DNA of 64,000 nucleotides from Tsukamurella conjunctivitidis (GCF_007858475.1 NZ_VIGX01000003.1:1-64000), one strand, 5' to 3'; counted from the first letter of the stretch, positions 49,885-60,088 are shown. Notes: a model not told the origin generated them from the sequence alone. A program made the numbers and translations.

Positions 49885-51111
49885 TCACGCGGGCGCCGCG
49901 GTCACCGCCGTCCCGGCCTCCACGGCGCGCCGGTCCTGCGCGGCGCGTCGGGGCGCCCGCGGACGGGGCGGGACCATGCTGCGGGAGGCCAGCGGGTCGT
50001 CGCCGGCAAGGTCGAACCGTCCGCGGTAGCCCGGTGCGTCGATCCGGTGCGCCACCAGATGGGGCGTGAGCAACGCCACCCACAGGCCGCAGAGGTGGCA
50101 CTGCACCCGGTCGCCGTCGTCCTCCAGGTGTCCGCGGTGCGAGCGCAGCAGCTCACCCAACGACTCGGCGTAGTCGTCGTGGGCGGCCATGCGGTCCAGC
50201 AGCTCGGCCACCCGTTGGTCCGTCGCGTCGATCCGGGTGCGGAACTGGGCCGGGCTCAGGTGTTCGAGCACGCAGCGCCGCAGCTCGAGATAGTGATCGA
50301 GCAGGCCCTCGCGCTCCATCGCGTGCTCGAAGGCGGTGCGTGGGGCGGCGTGACCGTCGTGCTCGGGGCGCGCGGCCCAGCGCGCCGGCGTGCGGGCCGA
50401 GCCCCGTCGCCGTCCACTGATCCGCCCGTGCGCCGCGACGTGGTTGTCGACGCTGGCGAACCACAGGCCGCACGCCGGGCACTGCTTGAGCGCGCCGCCG
50501 GGGGCGTTGACGGCCGAGGGCACGGTGAACGCCGCCGGGTCGTGACTCCACGCGTCGATGATCGCCACGGTCACGGACGCCGCGTCGGTGCCCACCCGGT
50601 CCGCGAGCCGGCTCGGCCCGAGGCCGTTCGCCGCGGCCCAGTTGGCGGCTTCCGCCCAGCTGCTCCAGGGCGCATCGGGCGGCAGTTCGGTCAGTGGCAC
50701 ACCCCGGCCGGGCGGCGGGGGCTCGAGAGAGCCTTCCAGGGCCGTCGGCGACGCCCGTGGACGCACGGGCCGACCGGTCGACCGCGCGGGCTCGGCCACC
50801 CGCTGCTTGCTCGCCCGCCGGGCCCGCGCCGTCGTGGGGCGTTGACGCCCCCGCCGGTGCACCACCCGGTGCGCCTCGACGTCGGAGAACCAGATCCCGC
50901 ACTCGGGGCACTGGTCCACGCCGACCGGCGGTACCGCCGCCGGCGGCCGGGTGAACAGATCCGGCGATCGCGCCCATGCGTCCGCGATCGCCAGCAGCGC
51001 GTCGATCCGGGTGACCCCCTCGCGCTGGGCGATCGCGCCCACGCCGAACCCGCCGGCCGCCGCCCAATTAGCAGCGGCGACCCAGCGCGGATCGTGAGAC
51101 TGCTCGGGCAT
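49885..51111 (-). CDS. Protein with three Ros/MucR-type zinc fingers and an internal duplication
   Basis: A 408-residue protein. Three Cys2His2 fingers share the exact spacing C-x2-C-x9-H-x3-H: C68/C71/H81/H85, C211/C214/H224/H228 and C338/C341/H351/H355, the spacing of Ros/MucR regulators. After the third finger comes APGYRGRFDLAGDDPLASRSM, like the YRxxFxLxxDxPL tail of MucR. Residues 9-85 and 151-228 are a duplication of a helical module (W..AANWAAAxG..., ending IxDAW) plus finger. Arg/Pro-rich linkers separate the modules. Probably DNA binding; target unknown. Not an annotated family that I can name. Confidence 0.7.
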   Translation of the reverse strand: MPEQSHDPRWVAAANWAAAGGFGVGAIAQREGVTRIDALLAIADAWARSPDLFTRPPAAVPPVGVDQCPECGIWFSDVEAHRVVHRRGRQRPTTARARRASKQRVAEPARSTGRPVRPRASPTALEGSLEPPPPGRGVPLTELPPDAPWSSWAEAANWAAANGLGPSRLADRVGTDAASVTVAIIDAWSHDPAAFTVPSAVNAPGGALKQCPACGLWFASVDNHVAAHGRISGRRRGSARTPARWAARPEHDGHAAPRTAFEHAMEREGLLDHYLELRRCVLEHLSPAQFRTRIDATDQRVAELLDRMAAHDDYAESLGELLRSHRGHLEDDGDRVQCHLCGLWVALLTPHLVAHRIDAPGYRGRFDLAGDDPLASRSMVPPRPRAPRRAAQDRRAVEAGTAVTAAPA

Positions 51112-51130
51112 GCCTTTCAGAATGCATCAT

Positions 51131-51157
51131 CGTGTCAACCCCAGGTGTTCTGACACG
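51131..51157. terminator. Inverted repeat between the acyl-CoA ligase and zinc-finger genes
   Basis: CGTGTCA (51131-51137) and TGACACG (51151-51157) form a 7-bp inverted repeat with a 13-base spacer, in the 59 bases between the fadD-type stop and the zinc-finger gene's ATG. It may terminate fadD or be an operator before the zinc-finger gene. Confidence 0.4.
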
Positions 51158-51170
51158 CCCGTCCGAGTCT

Positions 51171-52829
<1,659 letters not shown>

Positions 52830-52892
52830 GGACCATGCGTACCGCATGTCCGACGGTGCGCGGCCCTGTTTCGACCAGCCCACCGGGATCGC

Positions 52893-53552
52893 TCAGGCGA
52901 CCGACCGGACGAGTCGCAGGTCGACGGCGGCCCCCAGACCATTCGCCGGACGGCGCTCCCCCGGCCACCAGTCGTCGAGGATCACCCGGACCGCCCACCC
53001 GGTGAACTGTCCGGCGTCGGAGTCGAACCCCGCGGGCTGCGACACCTCCAGATGGATCGCCTCACCGTCGGTGCGGTATAGGAGCACCCACGCGCCGGAC
53101 AGCGCACCGTCGGCCTGCTGGACGGGGCCGAAGTCGGACAGTGGGAACAGCACCTCGTCGGGGCGGAAGGAATCGGCGGTGGCGCGCCCTTTGCGCCGGG
53201 CGGTGTGCGGGCCGAACGCCGACAGCGGACTACCCGTGGCCCAGTCACCGCTCATGACGGCGAGGGTGCGGCCGCTCTCGAGGTGTCGGCTGATCGGCTG
53301 GCCGCGACGATCGTCCGGGAACCAGCGCTCCGTGGCTGCGAGTCGGCGGCGCAGCGCGGCGACCACACCGATCCAGCGCACGAGCCCCGGCGCCGTGGGC
53401 GGGGCGAAGTGATCGAGCTCCTCCGCGCAGCGCACCCCCTCGGCGACCGCGGCGTAGAGGTCATCGACCTCGACGTCCATCGCGCGCAGGTAGTCCGCCG
53501 CCCGCTCGGGCGGGACGATCTGCGCGGTGAGCAGTGGCTGCAGGTCCGACAT
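52893..53552 (-). CDS. Protein of unknown function
   Basis: A 219-residue soluble protein with no signal peptide. The N-terminal half is helical (PPERAADYLRAMDVEVDDLYAAVAEGVRCAEELDHF), the C-terminal half is strand-rich with several Trp and Asp residues (WAVRVILDDWWPGERRP). It matches no family I know. It is divergent from the intradiol dioxygenase and 63 bases upstream of the acyl-CoA ligase on the same strand. Confidence 0.7.
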   Translation of the reverse strand: MSDLQPLLTAQIVPPERAADYLRAMDVEVDDLYAAVAEGVRCAEELDHFAPPTAPGLVRWIGVVAALRRRLAATERWFPDDRRGQPISRHLESGRTLAVMSGDWATGSPLSAFGPHTARRKGRATADSFRPDEVLFPLSDFGPVQQADGALSGAWVLLYRTDGEAIHLEVSQPAGFDSDAGQFTGWAVRVILDDWWPGERRPANGLGAAVDLRLVRSVA

Positions 53553-53703
53553 CGCTCCCCCTTCGACGATGCCCGCACGCTATCGCCGAGGTCTGACATC
53601 TTCGGGCTCCCAGCGGGTTCACAGCGACATCGGAGACGCCGGGACGAAACGGTCGTTAGCGTTCATTTCGACGCGGGGATCGGCCCCGCCCGAAAGGAAC
53701 GTC

Positions 53704-54630
53704 ATGCGCCGCACGTACCAGGGACGCGCCCTACCCCGACCGGACGAGGAGGTCGTCGATCAGGGACTCGGCTTCGACCTCGGAACCCTGACCAGCCGCC
53801 GGCGGATGCTCTCGATGCTCGGGATCGGCACTCTCGGGCTCGGGTTGGCCGCGTGCGGGACGAACGCGAACACGACGTCCGGGGCCTCGTCCTCGTCGGC
53901 GTCCGCGACATCGTCGGCGGCCGGCACCGCGACGGCCCTGGCGGAGATCCCCGACGAGACCGCCGGCCCGTACCCCGGCGACGGGTCGAACGGACCCGAC
54001 GTTCTGGATCTCGAGGGCGTGGTTCGGAGCGACATCCGGTCCAGCTTCGGCGAGATGCGCGGGACCGCCGAGGGCGTCCCGATCGACCTGGAGCTGACGG
54101 TGCGCGACCTCGCGAACGGCGGCGTGCCCTTCGCCGGCGTGGCGGTGTACGTCTGGCACTGCGACCGCGAGGGCCGCTACTCGCTGTACACCGAGGGCGC
54201 GACCGATCAGAACTACCTGCGCGGCGTGCAGATCGCCGACGGCGCCGGTGTCGTTCGGTTCACGAGCATCTTCCCCGCCTGTTACGAGGGCCGTTGGCCG
54301 CACATCCATTTCGAGGTCTACCGCGACCGCGCGGACATCACCGATGCCACGAGGGCGATCGCCACCTCGCAGCTGGCGTTCCCGAAGGACGTGTGCGACG
54401 CCGTCTACGCCACCGCCGGATACGAATCGTCCACCAGGACTCTGAGCCGAGTGTCGCTGACCTCCGACGGCATCTTCGGCGAGGACGGTGCCGCGCACCA
54501 ACTGGCCACCGTCACCGGTGATGTGAAGGCCGGGTACCGGGTGTCGCTCCCCGTCGGCGTGGACACCCGGACGGAACCGACGGCCCCGAGCATGCCCGGG
54601 CCGCCGCCGGGCGGCGGGCGACCGCGGTAG
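53704..54630 (+). CDS. Exported intradiol ring-cleavage dioxygenase-like protein
   Basis: A 308-residue protein with a twin-arginine lipoprotein-type signal (SRRRMLSMLGIGTLGLGLAACG near 32-53) and a Ser/Ala linker. The dioxygenase domain resembles protocatechuate 3,4-dioxygenase beta: AGVAVYVWHCDREGRYSLY (Fe tyrosine region) and FPACYEGRWPHIHFEVY (second tyrosine and histidines of the non-heme Fe site). Extracytoplasmic members of this family are common in actinobacteria and their substrates are unproven. AAAGGAA ribosome site before the ATG. Confidence 0.88.
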   Translation: MRRTYQGRALPRPDEEVVDQGLGFDLGTLTSRRRMLSMLGIGTLGLGLAACGTNANTTSGASSSSASATSSAAGTATALAEIPDETAGPYPGDGSNGPDVLDLEGVVRSDIRSSFGEMRGTAEGVPIDLELTVRDLANGGVPFAGVAVYVWHCDREGRYSLYTEGATDQNYLRGVQIADGAGVVRFTSIFPACYEGRWPHIHFEVYRDRADITDATRAIATSQLAFPKDVCDAVYATAGYESSTRTLSRVSLTSDGIFGEDGAAHQLATVTGDVKAGYRVSLPVGVDTRTEPTAPSMPGPPPGGGRPR

Positions 54631-54678
54631 CGGCGGGCGGGTGCCACCGCAGCTGCGGGCGAGCCACTTCCATGCACG

Positions 54679-54749
54679 GGGATCCCAAGGGTTCCGCGCG
54701 GCATCGGCGGCCCGAAGACTGCAGGCAACCGCCCGATGAAAGGAACGCC
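54679..54749 (+). ncRNA. Structured leader RNA, possible S-box-like (SAM) riboswitch before the flavin monooxygenase
   Basis: The 119-base gap before the monooxygenase contains GGCCCGAAGA at 54709-54718 and GCAGGCAACC at 54721-54730, two pieces that resemble the conserved GGCCC-GA-GAA and CGGCAACC of SAM-binding S-box leaders. CATCGG (54702-54707) can pair with CCGATG (54733-54738). GTTCC (54691-54695) can pair with GGAAC (54742-54746), which would hide the ribosome site AAAGGAA. GGGATCCC at 54679-54686 is a further hairpin. The fold is not a full match to any class I recall. Confidence 0.35.
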
Positions 54750-56102
54750 ATGACCCGCCAGCTCCACCTCGGTGGTTTCCAGATCGCCTCGCACGTCACA
54801 CATTCGCACGCCGCGTGGCGCCATCCGGCATCCGATCCGGCGTTCCTCACGCCGGAGTACTACCACCGGATCGGGCGGATCCTGGAGCGTGGCAGGTTCG
54901 ACTTCTTGTTCTTCGCGGACCTGCTCTCCGTGCCTACGAGGTTCGGGAACGACATCGACGAATCCTTGCGCCGAGGGACCCAGGCCTCCGCGACGCTCGA
55001 TCCGTCGATCGTGGCGGCGTCGATCGGCGCCGTCACCTCGCGGCTCGGGATCGCGATCACCAAGTCCACCACCTATTTCCATCCGTTCGAGCTCGCGCGG
55101 ATCTTCTCCAGCCTCGACCACGTCACTCGCGGGCGGATCGCGTGGAACATCGTGACGTCGCTCAGCCAGTCGGAGGCCCTCAACTTCGGTCATGACGAGC
55201 ACCTCGAACACGACCTGCGGTACGTGCGAGCGCAGCAGTTCGTGGAGACGGCCGTCGACCTGTGGGCGTCATGGGAGCCGGATGCGCTGGTACAGGACAA
55301 GGAATCCGGCGTCTTCGCCGATCCGACGCGGATCCGCGCCGTCGATCGGCGGTCCGAGCACTTCCGCACGCGCGGGCCGCTGCCGACGCCGCGTTCCCCG
55401 CAGGGAAGGCCGGTGCTGATCCAGGCCGGATCATCGGGCCGGGGCAAGGACTTCGCGGCGAAGTGGGCCGAGGCGATCTTCGAGATCGATCCGACGCCCG
55501 AGGGCAGGCGCGCGTACTACGACGACGTGAAGTCGCGAGCGACGAACTTCGGCCGGAACCCCGACCACGTGAAGATCTTCCCGTCCTTCATCCCGTTCGT
55601 GGGTGAGACGGAGTCGATCGCGCGCGAGAAGCAGGCCTTCCACAACGATCTGGCCGATCCGATCTCCGGACTGATCACCCTGTCCGTCCACACCGATCAC
55701 GACTTCTCGCAGTACGACCTCGACAAGCCGGTGGAGGACGTCACGGTCAGCGGAACGCAGGGCCTGTTCGACGTGGCCCGGCGCCTGTCCGAGCGCGACA
55801 ACCTGACGCTGCGCGACATCGGCAAGCTGTACGCGCAGGGGGTACTGCTCCCGCAGTTCGTCGGGACCGCCTCGGACATCGCGGACCAGATCGAGGAGGG
55901 GTTCACCGGCGGAGAGGCCGACGGGTACATCCTCTCCGCCGCCAGTTCGCCCGGCACGTTCAACGACTTCGTCGACTTCGTGGTCCCCGAGCTGCAGCGA
56001 CGCGGCCTGTTCCGCCGGGAGTACACGGGCACCACGCTGCGCGAGCACCTCGACCTCCCCGCCGATCCGTTCGCGCCGCTGGAGACGGCGAAAGCGAGCT
56101 GA
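54750..56102 (+). CDS. FMN-dependent monooxygenase, NtaA/SnaA/DszA (SoxA) family
   Basis: A 450-residue luciferase-like monooxygenase using FMNH2 from a separate reductase. Typical segments: LHLGGFQIASHVTHSHAAWRHP, RGRFDFLFFADLLSV, TTYFHPFELARIFSSLDHVTRGRIAWNIVTSLSQSEALNFG, and GRPVLIQAGSSGRGKDFAAKWAEAIFEI. Members attack dibenzothiophene sulfone, nitrilotriacetate, EDTA or alkyl sulfur compounds. The leader with S-box-like bases hints at a sulfur-scavenging role, which is inference. ATG with GAAAGGAAC site. Confidence 0.9.
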   Translation: MTRQLHLGGFQIASHVTHSHAAWRHPASDPAFLTPEYYHRIGRILERGRFDFLFFADLLSVPTRFGNDIDESLRRGTQASATLDPSIVAASIGAVTSRLGIAITKSTTYFHPFELARIFSSLDHVTRGRIAWNIVTSLSQSEALNFGHDEHLEHDLRYVRAQQFVETAVDLWASWEPDALVQDKESGVFADPTRIRAVDRRSEHFRTRGPLPTPRSPQGRPVLIQAGSSGRGKDFAAKWAEAIFEIDPTPEGRRAYYDDVKSRATNFGRNPDHVKIFPSFIPFVGETESIAREKQAFHNDLADPISGLITLSVHTDHDFSQYDLDKPVEDVTVSGTQGLFDVARRLSERDNLTLRDIGKLYAQGVLLPQFVGTASDIADQIEEGFTGGEADGYILSAASSPGTFNDFVDFVVPELQRRGLFRREYTGTTLREHLDLPADPFAPLETAKAS

Positions 56103-56167
56103 TCACCGCGCTGCGCGCGACCTACCTGTCAGCGACCGGTGCCACCATGGGCACCAGGAGGTAGGAC

Positions 56168-56608
56168 ATGACAATCGATGCGATCGCCGATTCCGTCGCG
56201 GAAACCGCGCATGCAGGTCAGACGGACAAGGCCGGGAACGACTACATCACCCACCCGCGCAGGGTGGCGAGCCTGGTCGCGCCGCAGACTCCGGAGAACC
56301 GCGCAGCGGCACTGCTGCACGACGTGCTGGAGGACACGTCGGTGACTGCGCGAGACCTCGTCGACGCCGGGATCCCGGCGTCCGTCGTGCACGCCGTCGC
56401 ACTGCTCACCCGTCGGGACGAGGTGCCGAGCGACGAGTACTACGCCGCGATCCGCACGGATCCGATCGCGCTGGCGGTCAAGCGGGCCGACATCGCCGAC
56501 AACACCGATCCGGCGCGGCTTGCGCTGCTCGATCCCGCGACCCAGGCTCGATTGCGGGCCAAGTACACCGCAGCACTGACGGCTCTGGGCGTCACCACGG
56601 TCGACTGA
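56168..56608 (+). CDS. Small HD-domain hydrolase (MESH1/SpoT-hydrolase-like)
   Basis: A 146-residue single-domain protein like the N-terminal (p)ppGpp hydrolase domain of RelA/SpoT. Metal and substrate motifs: AHAGQTDKAGNDYITHPRRVASLV (first His and the YxxHP motif), ALLHDVLEDTSVTARDL (HDxxED), and VKRADIADNTDPARL (third metal ligand, KxxDxxxN). No synthetase or regulatory domains. It may hydrolyse (p)ppGpp or other nucleoside pyrophosphates. An AGGAGG site precedes the ATG. Confidence 0.85.
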   Translation: MTIDAIADSVAETAHAGQTDKAGNDYITHPRRVASLVAPQTPENRAAALLHDVLEDTSVTARDLVDAGIPASVVHAVALLTRRDEVPSDEYYAAIRTDPIALAVKRADIADNTDPARLALLDPATQARLRAKYTAALTALGVTTVD

Positions 56609-56849
56609 GTACCTCCTCCGCCCGAGCCGACACCGCAGCAATGGGGTCGAGCACGGGGGACCAAGGCCGAGCGGCTGAACCACCACGACGTCCGGGACGC
56701 GGGCGCTGGCGGGGGGTGCGCGGGTTCCAGTACCACGTAGACCTCCACTCGCCATGTTCGGAAGCGCGGCGTCCAATACCGCCCACGGCCGAGACGGCGC
56801 CACGGAATGCTTCGAACTCGACCGTGGCGACACGATCCGGGGCCCACAC
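56592..56849 (-). pseudogene. Possible remnant ORF, minus strand
   Basis: An open frame of 85 codons (MWAPDRVATVEFEAF at the start, ending AVSARAEEVLSRPW) that overlaps the end of the HD gene by 17 bases. Its codons are poorer than the neighbours (runs such as PRTPRQRPRPGRR), and no ribosome site is evident. It may be the remains of a gene or chance. No family recognised. Confidence 0.25.
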
Positions 56850-57166
56850 TCTCGCTGACGGTCGGCGCGCACGCGCGACCGCCGTCGGATCAACGGCGAC
56901 AACGCGGTCGACGGGCTCCTGACGTGCGGTCGCCGGCTGCCGAAGAACTTGTCAGTGGTCGGTGCGATGCTTCCTCCATCAGGTCCTGGGGAGGATGAAA
57001 TGACCGCATGCACAAGCATTCTGACGTGAACTAACAGTCACCACTTCTGACGGGTGCAGTCCGCGCACCGTCGACCTGATCCACCGGAGCCGAGGGCTCC
57101 ACTCACGACGTAAGGCACTTCCCGCCTCCCGTCGACTTCACCGATCCCAAGAATCGAGGATTCGTC
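56850..57166. other. Non-coding stretch, probably decayed DNA
   Basis: No reading frame with good codon use is seen in either strand. GGGGAGGATGAA before an ATG at 57000 is a good ribosome site, but the frame closes after nine codons (MTACTSILT). The sequence around 56953-57002 looks like the 5' region of a gene whose body is lost. The last 110 bases are the upstream region of the DUF4352 gene. Confidence 0.4.
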
Positions 57167-57835
57167 ATGTCTCAGCAGCCCTTCCCGCTGCAGCCCGGCC
57201 GGCCCGAGCAGCCCGGTCAGCCCTACGCCGGACAGCAGTACCCCGGCCAGCCCGCGCAGTACGGCACCCCGCCGCCTCCCCCGGCCAAGAAGAAGCGCAA
57301 GTGGCCGTGGATCGTGCTCGCGGTGATCGCCTTCCTGGTGGTCGTCTCCGTCGCGACCGGCGGCGGCGACAAGGACGAGGCGACCGCCGCCGGCAACACC
57401 ACCGCCGCCGCCACCTCGAAGTCGGATCCGAAGGCCGCCGGCCTGAACACCCCCGTCCGCGACGGCAAGTTCGAGTTCGTCGTCACGGGCGTCCAGACCG
57501 GGCTCGCCGAGGTGGGCGACAACCCGTACCTGGCGAAGAAGGCGCAGGGCCAGTTCGTGATCGTCGCGATGACCGTGAAGAACATCGGCACCAAGCCGCA
57601 GGACTTCAGCCCGTCGTCGCAGAAGGTGAAGGACGCGCAGGGTCGCTCGTTCGAGTCGGACTCCATGGCGCAGATCGCGCTCGGCGACTCCGACGTGCCG
57701 GTGTGGGACAACATCAACCCGGGCAACACGGTGCAGATCAAGGTCGTCTTCGACATGCCCAAGGACGCCGCACCCGCCACCGTCGAGCTGCACGATTCGA
57801 TGTTCTCCGGTGGCGCGACCGTCGCCCTGAAGTAG
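57167..57835 (+). CDS. Membrane-anchored DUF4352 protein
   Basis: A 222-residue protein. The first 40 residues are Pro/Gln/Tyr-rich ([22 protein letters not shown]), then a KKKRK stretch, one membrane helix ([19 protein letters not shown] near 46-64), a Thr/Ala linker, and an extracellular immunoglobulin-like DUF4352 domain ([14 protein letters not shown]...[33 protein letters not shown]). Such proteins are cell-surface or shed antigens of unknown binding partner. GAATCGAGGATTCGTC precedes the ATG; the ribosome site is GAGGA. Confidence 0.88.
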   Translation: MSQQPFPLQPGRPEQPGQPYAGQQYPGQPAQYGTPPPPPAKKKRKWPWIVLAVIAFLVVVSVATGGGDKDEATAAGNTTAAATSKSDPKAAGLNTPVRDGKFEFVVTGVQTGLAEVGDNPYLAKKAQGQFVIVAMTVKNIGTKPQDFSPSSQKVKDAQGRSFESDSMAQIALGDSDVPVWDNINPGNTVQIKVVFDMPKDAAPATVELHDSMFSGGATVALK

Positions 57836-58007
57836 CGGACACGTCCCGGTCGCCGCACCGCGGCGGCCGGGGCGGTCGTCACTGCAGCGTCAGTCTCCGG
57901 TGCCCACCATGGCTCCGGCGGAAATCACACGGCTCTGTCACGGTCGCCGCGGCGCTCATCCTTGGATTCTCGGTACATTCGAGGTAGGGCTCTGGAGGAG
58001 GTTCGAG

Positions 58008-59012
58008 ATGGCGGAGACGGTGCCCCAGGAGATCGCCCAACGGGTGACCACGGCGGCGGACGCGGTCCCGGTCGGGCGGGAGCAGGCGCAGGCCGCGGCG
58101 CACGACGCCGCCCACTACCTGCAGAACCTGCGCGCGACTGCGATCGACGACGCCTACCGGCGGTATACCGCGAGCAACACCCCCGGCTACCTCGCGCACC
58201 TGCAGTACGGGCCGCCGCCCCAGATCAAGAAGGGCGCCGCCATCGTCGTCGTGATCGGCGCGCTCGTGGTCAGCAGCGTGGTCGCGACGGCCGGGATCCC
58301 CGCGATCGTGGTCTTCCTCCTCGCGGCAGTCGGCGTCGCCGGGTTCCACTTCTGGCGGCTGGCGCAGTACCGGAGCCGGATCGCCGAGCGGGAGCAGGCG
58401 CGTCTCGACGCGAACCCGTGGCCGTTCCGGGCCGAGCGCACGCCCGCCTACAACCCCGACGCCGAACCGGGCCAGACCCGCGTGGAGACCCGGCTCCTCG
58501 GCGTCGCGGTCCTGCTCACCGAGGAGATCCGCCGCTCCCCCGCGTGGAACAACCCGATCCTCGACCAGCACCGCGTCCGCATCAACCTGGACGCCACGCT
58601 GCAGGACATCAGCCACCGCGCCCACCGGGTGTGGCGCATGCGCACCGACACCCCGCGGCCGTCGGGCGAATCTCCCGTCACGCAGGCCCTCGCGGACCAC
58701 GTCGACGAGTACACGCACGCCGCACGCATGGCCGAGAACGCGCTGCGCGACCACGTCGCCGCACTCGCCGAGTACCTGGGCGAGCTGCGCCCCGTCGAGC
58801 GGCTCCTCGGCGACCTGCAGATCCTCGACCGCACGAACAGCAGCGCGCACCGCGAACTGCTGGATCAGCTGTACCGCGACGCCGTCGGGAACGAGGCCGA
58901 CGCGCTGCGCTTCCAGCACCACGCCGACGAGCTGCGCGACCTCCAGGCGAGCCTGGACACCCAGTTCCACTTCCTGCGCGAGCAGGTCGCCAGGACCAAC
59001 CTGCTGCGCTGA
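58008..59012 (+). CDS. Membrane protein with long helical C-terminus, unknown function
   Basis: A 334-residue protein. The N-terminal 70 residues are helical, followed by two adjacent membrane helices (IVVVIGALVVSSVVATAG and IPAIVVFLLAAVGVAGFHFW near 79-118). The rest is cytosolic and rich in coiled-coil-like helices (ERLLGDLQILDRTNSSAHRELLDQLYRDAV...). The ATG at 58008 has a strong GGAGGAGG site; an in-frame ATG at 57909 lacks one. It precedes the ankyrin gene by 25 bases and may be co-transcribed. Confidence 0.75.
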   Translation: MAETVPQEIAQRVTTAADAVPVGREQAQAAAHDAAHYLQNLRATAIDDAYRRYTASNTPGYLAHLQYGPPPQIKKGAAIVVVIGALVVSSVVATAGIPAIVVFLLAAVGVAGFHFWRLAQYRSRIAEREQARLDANPWPFRAERTPAYNPDAEPGQTRVETRLLGVAVLLTEEIRRSPAWNNPILDQHRVRINLDATLQDISHRAHRVWRMRTDTPRPSGESPVTQALADHVDEYTHAARMAENALRDHVAALAEYLGELRPVERLLGDLQILDRTNSSAHRELLDQLYRDAVGNEADALRFQHHADELRDLQASLDTQFHFLREQVARTNLLR

Positions 59013-59037
59013 GCGATCGACGAGGGGCGGAGGCATC

Positions 59038-60048
59038 ATGGCGGACCGGGCACGCAGCGGCTCCCCCGGCGCGTCGAACACGGAACTGACCGTGGACCCG
59101 TGCGCGGTCGACGAGTCCGCGCTCGCCCCGGAGGACCTGTTCTGCTCGCTGGCCAGTCTGCGCTACGGCCCGTCGGACGAGCCGCCCCGCTGGCGCGAGG
59201 CCGCCGACCTGCTCGCGCGCGACCCCGGCATCGTCGACCGCAGCATCTGGGCGGCGGCCACCGCGGGCGACTCGGATGCGCTCACCGCGCACCTGCACGA
59301 CGATCCGTCGCTCGCCGCCTCCGCCGGCGGCCCGTTCGGCTGGCATCCGCTCACCTATCTCTGTTACTCACGGCTCCCGCTCCCCGGCGCACAGGACAAC
59401 GCCCTGGAGGCCGCGGCCCTGCTCCTCGACGCGGGCGCCGACCCGAACACCGGCTTCCTGCACTCCGGCCTGCCCACCCCGTTCACCGCGCTGACCGGGG
59501 TCTTCGGCGAGGGCGAGCAGGGCGCGGGCCGGGAGCCCCGGCACACCCGCTGCGACGAGCTGGCGACCCTGCTGCTGAACCGCGGCGCGCACCCCGTCGA
59601 CCAGCAGACGCTGTACAACAGGATGTTCCGTCCCGACGACGCGCACCTGGAACTGCTCTTCGCGCACGGGCTCGCCGACGCCGGGCCCGGCCCGTGGGAC
59701 ACACGGGAGGGCGCCGAGACCGAGGACCGCGAGCAAGTGTGGCGGCGTCAGGTCGAGTGGGCCGCGCAGCACGGCTTCACCGAGCGCTTGCACCTCCTCG
59801 CCGAGCACGGCATCGACGTCTCGGGCGTGACGGTCACCGTCCCGACCCTCCCCGACGATCCGAACGCGCGGGACGAGGCGGGCGCGACGCCGCTGCATCA
59901 CGCCGCCTGGGCGGGCGACCTCGACCTGATCCGCACGCTGCTCGACGCCGGGGCCGACCGCACCGTCGTCGACGGGAGGCACGGCACCACCCCGCGGGAG
60001 TGGGCCGCACACGCCTACCAGCCGGACGCCGAGCGACTCCTGCGCTGA
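59038..60048 (+). CDS. Ankyrin-repeat protein
   Basis: A 336-residue cytosolic protein with several ankyrin units. Clear ones are AAALLLDAGADPNTGF near 122-137, LATLLLNRGAHPVDQQTL, and the best at the C-terminus, DEAGATPLHHAAWAGDLDLIRTLLDAGADRTVVDGRHGTTPREWA near 280-325. Repeats are spaced irregularly with Pro/Glu inserts. Ankyrin arrays bind partner proteins; no enzyme domain is attached. Translated after the membrane protein, whose helical tail could be its partner, which is inference. Confidence 0.85.
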   Translation: MADRARSGSPGASNTELTVDPCAVDESALAPEDLFCSLASLRYGPSDEPPRWREAADLLARDPGIVDRSIWAAATAGDSDALTAHLHDDPSLAASAGGPFGWHPLTYLCYSRLPLPGAQDNALEAAALLLDAGADPNTGFLHSGLPTPFTALTGVFGEGEQGAGREPRHTRCDELATLLLNRGAHPVDQQTLYNRMFRPDDAHLELLFAHGLADAGPGPWDTREGAETEDREQVWRRQVEWAAQHGFTERLHLLAEHGIDVSGVTVTVPTLPDDPNARDEAGATPLHHAAWAGDLDLIRTLLDAGADRTVVDGRHGTTPREWAAHAYQPDAERLLR

Positions 60049-60088
60049 GCTGCCACGCCCGGCGGCCCGCGCATGGTTACATCAACGA

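Noticed and set aside
54661-54745. SAM-IV riboswitch upstream of the flavin monooxygenase
   Set aside because: The GCAACC element is present, but the following hairpin and pseudoknot partner of SAM-IV are missing, so only a general S-box-like candidate is reported.
57000-57029. Nine-codon ORF with a good ribosome site (MTACTSILT)
   Set aside because: Too short to support, no downstream gene close enough to be regulated by it; treated as part of the decayed region.
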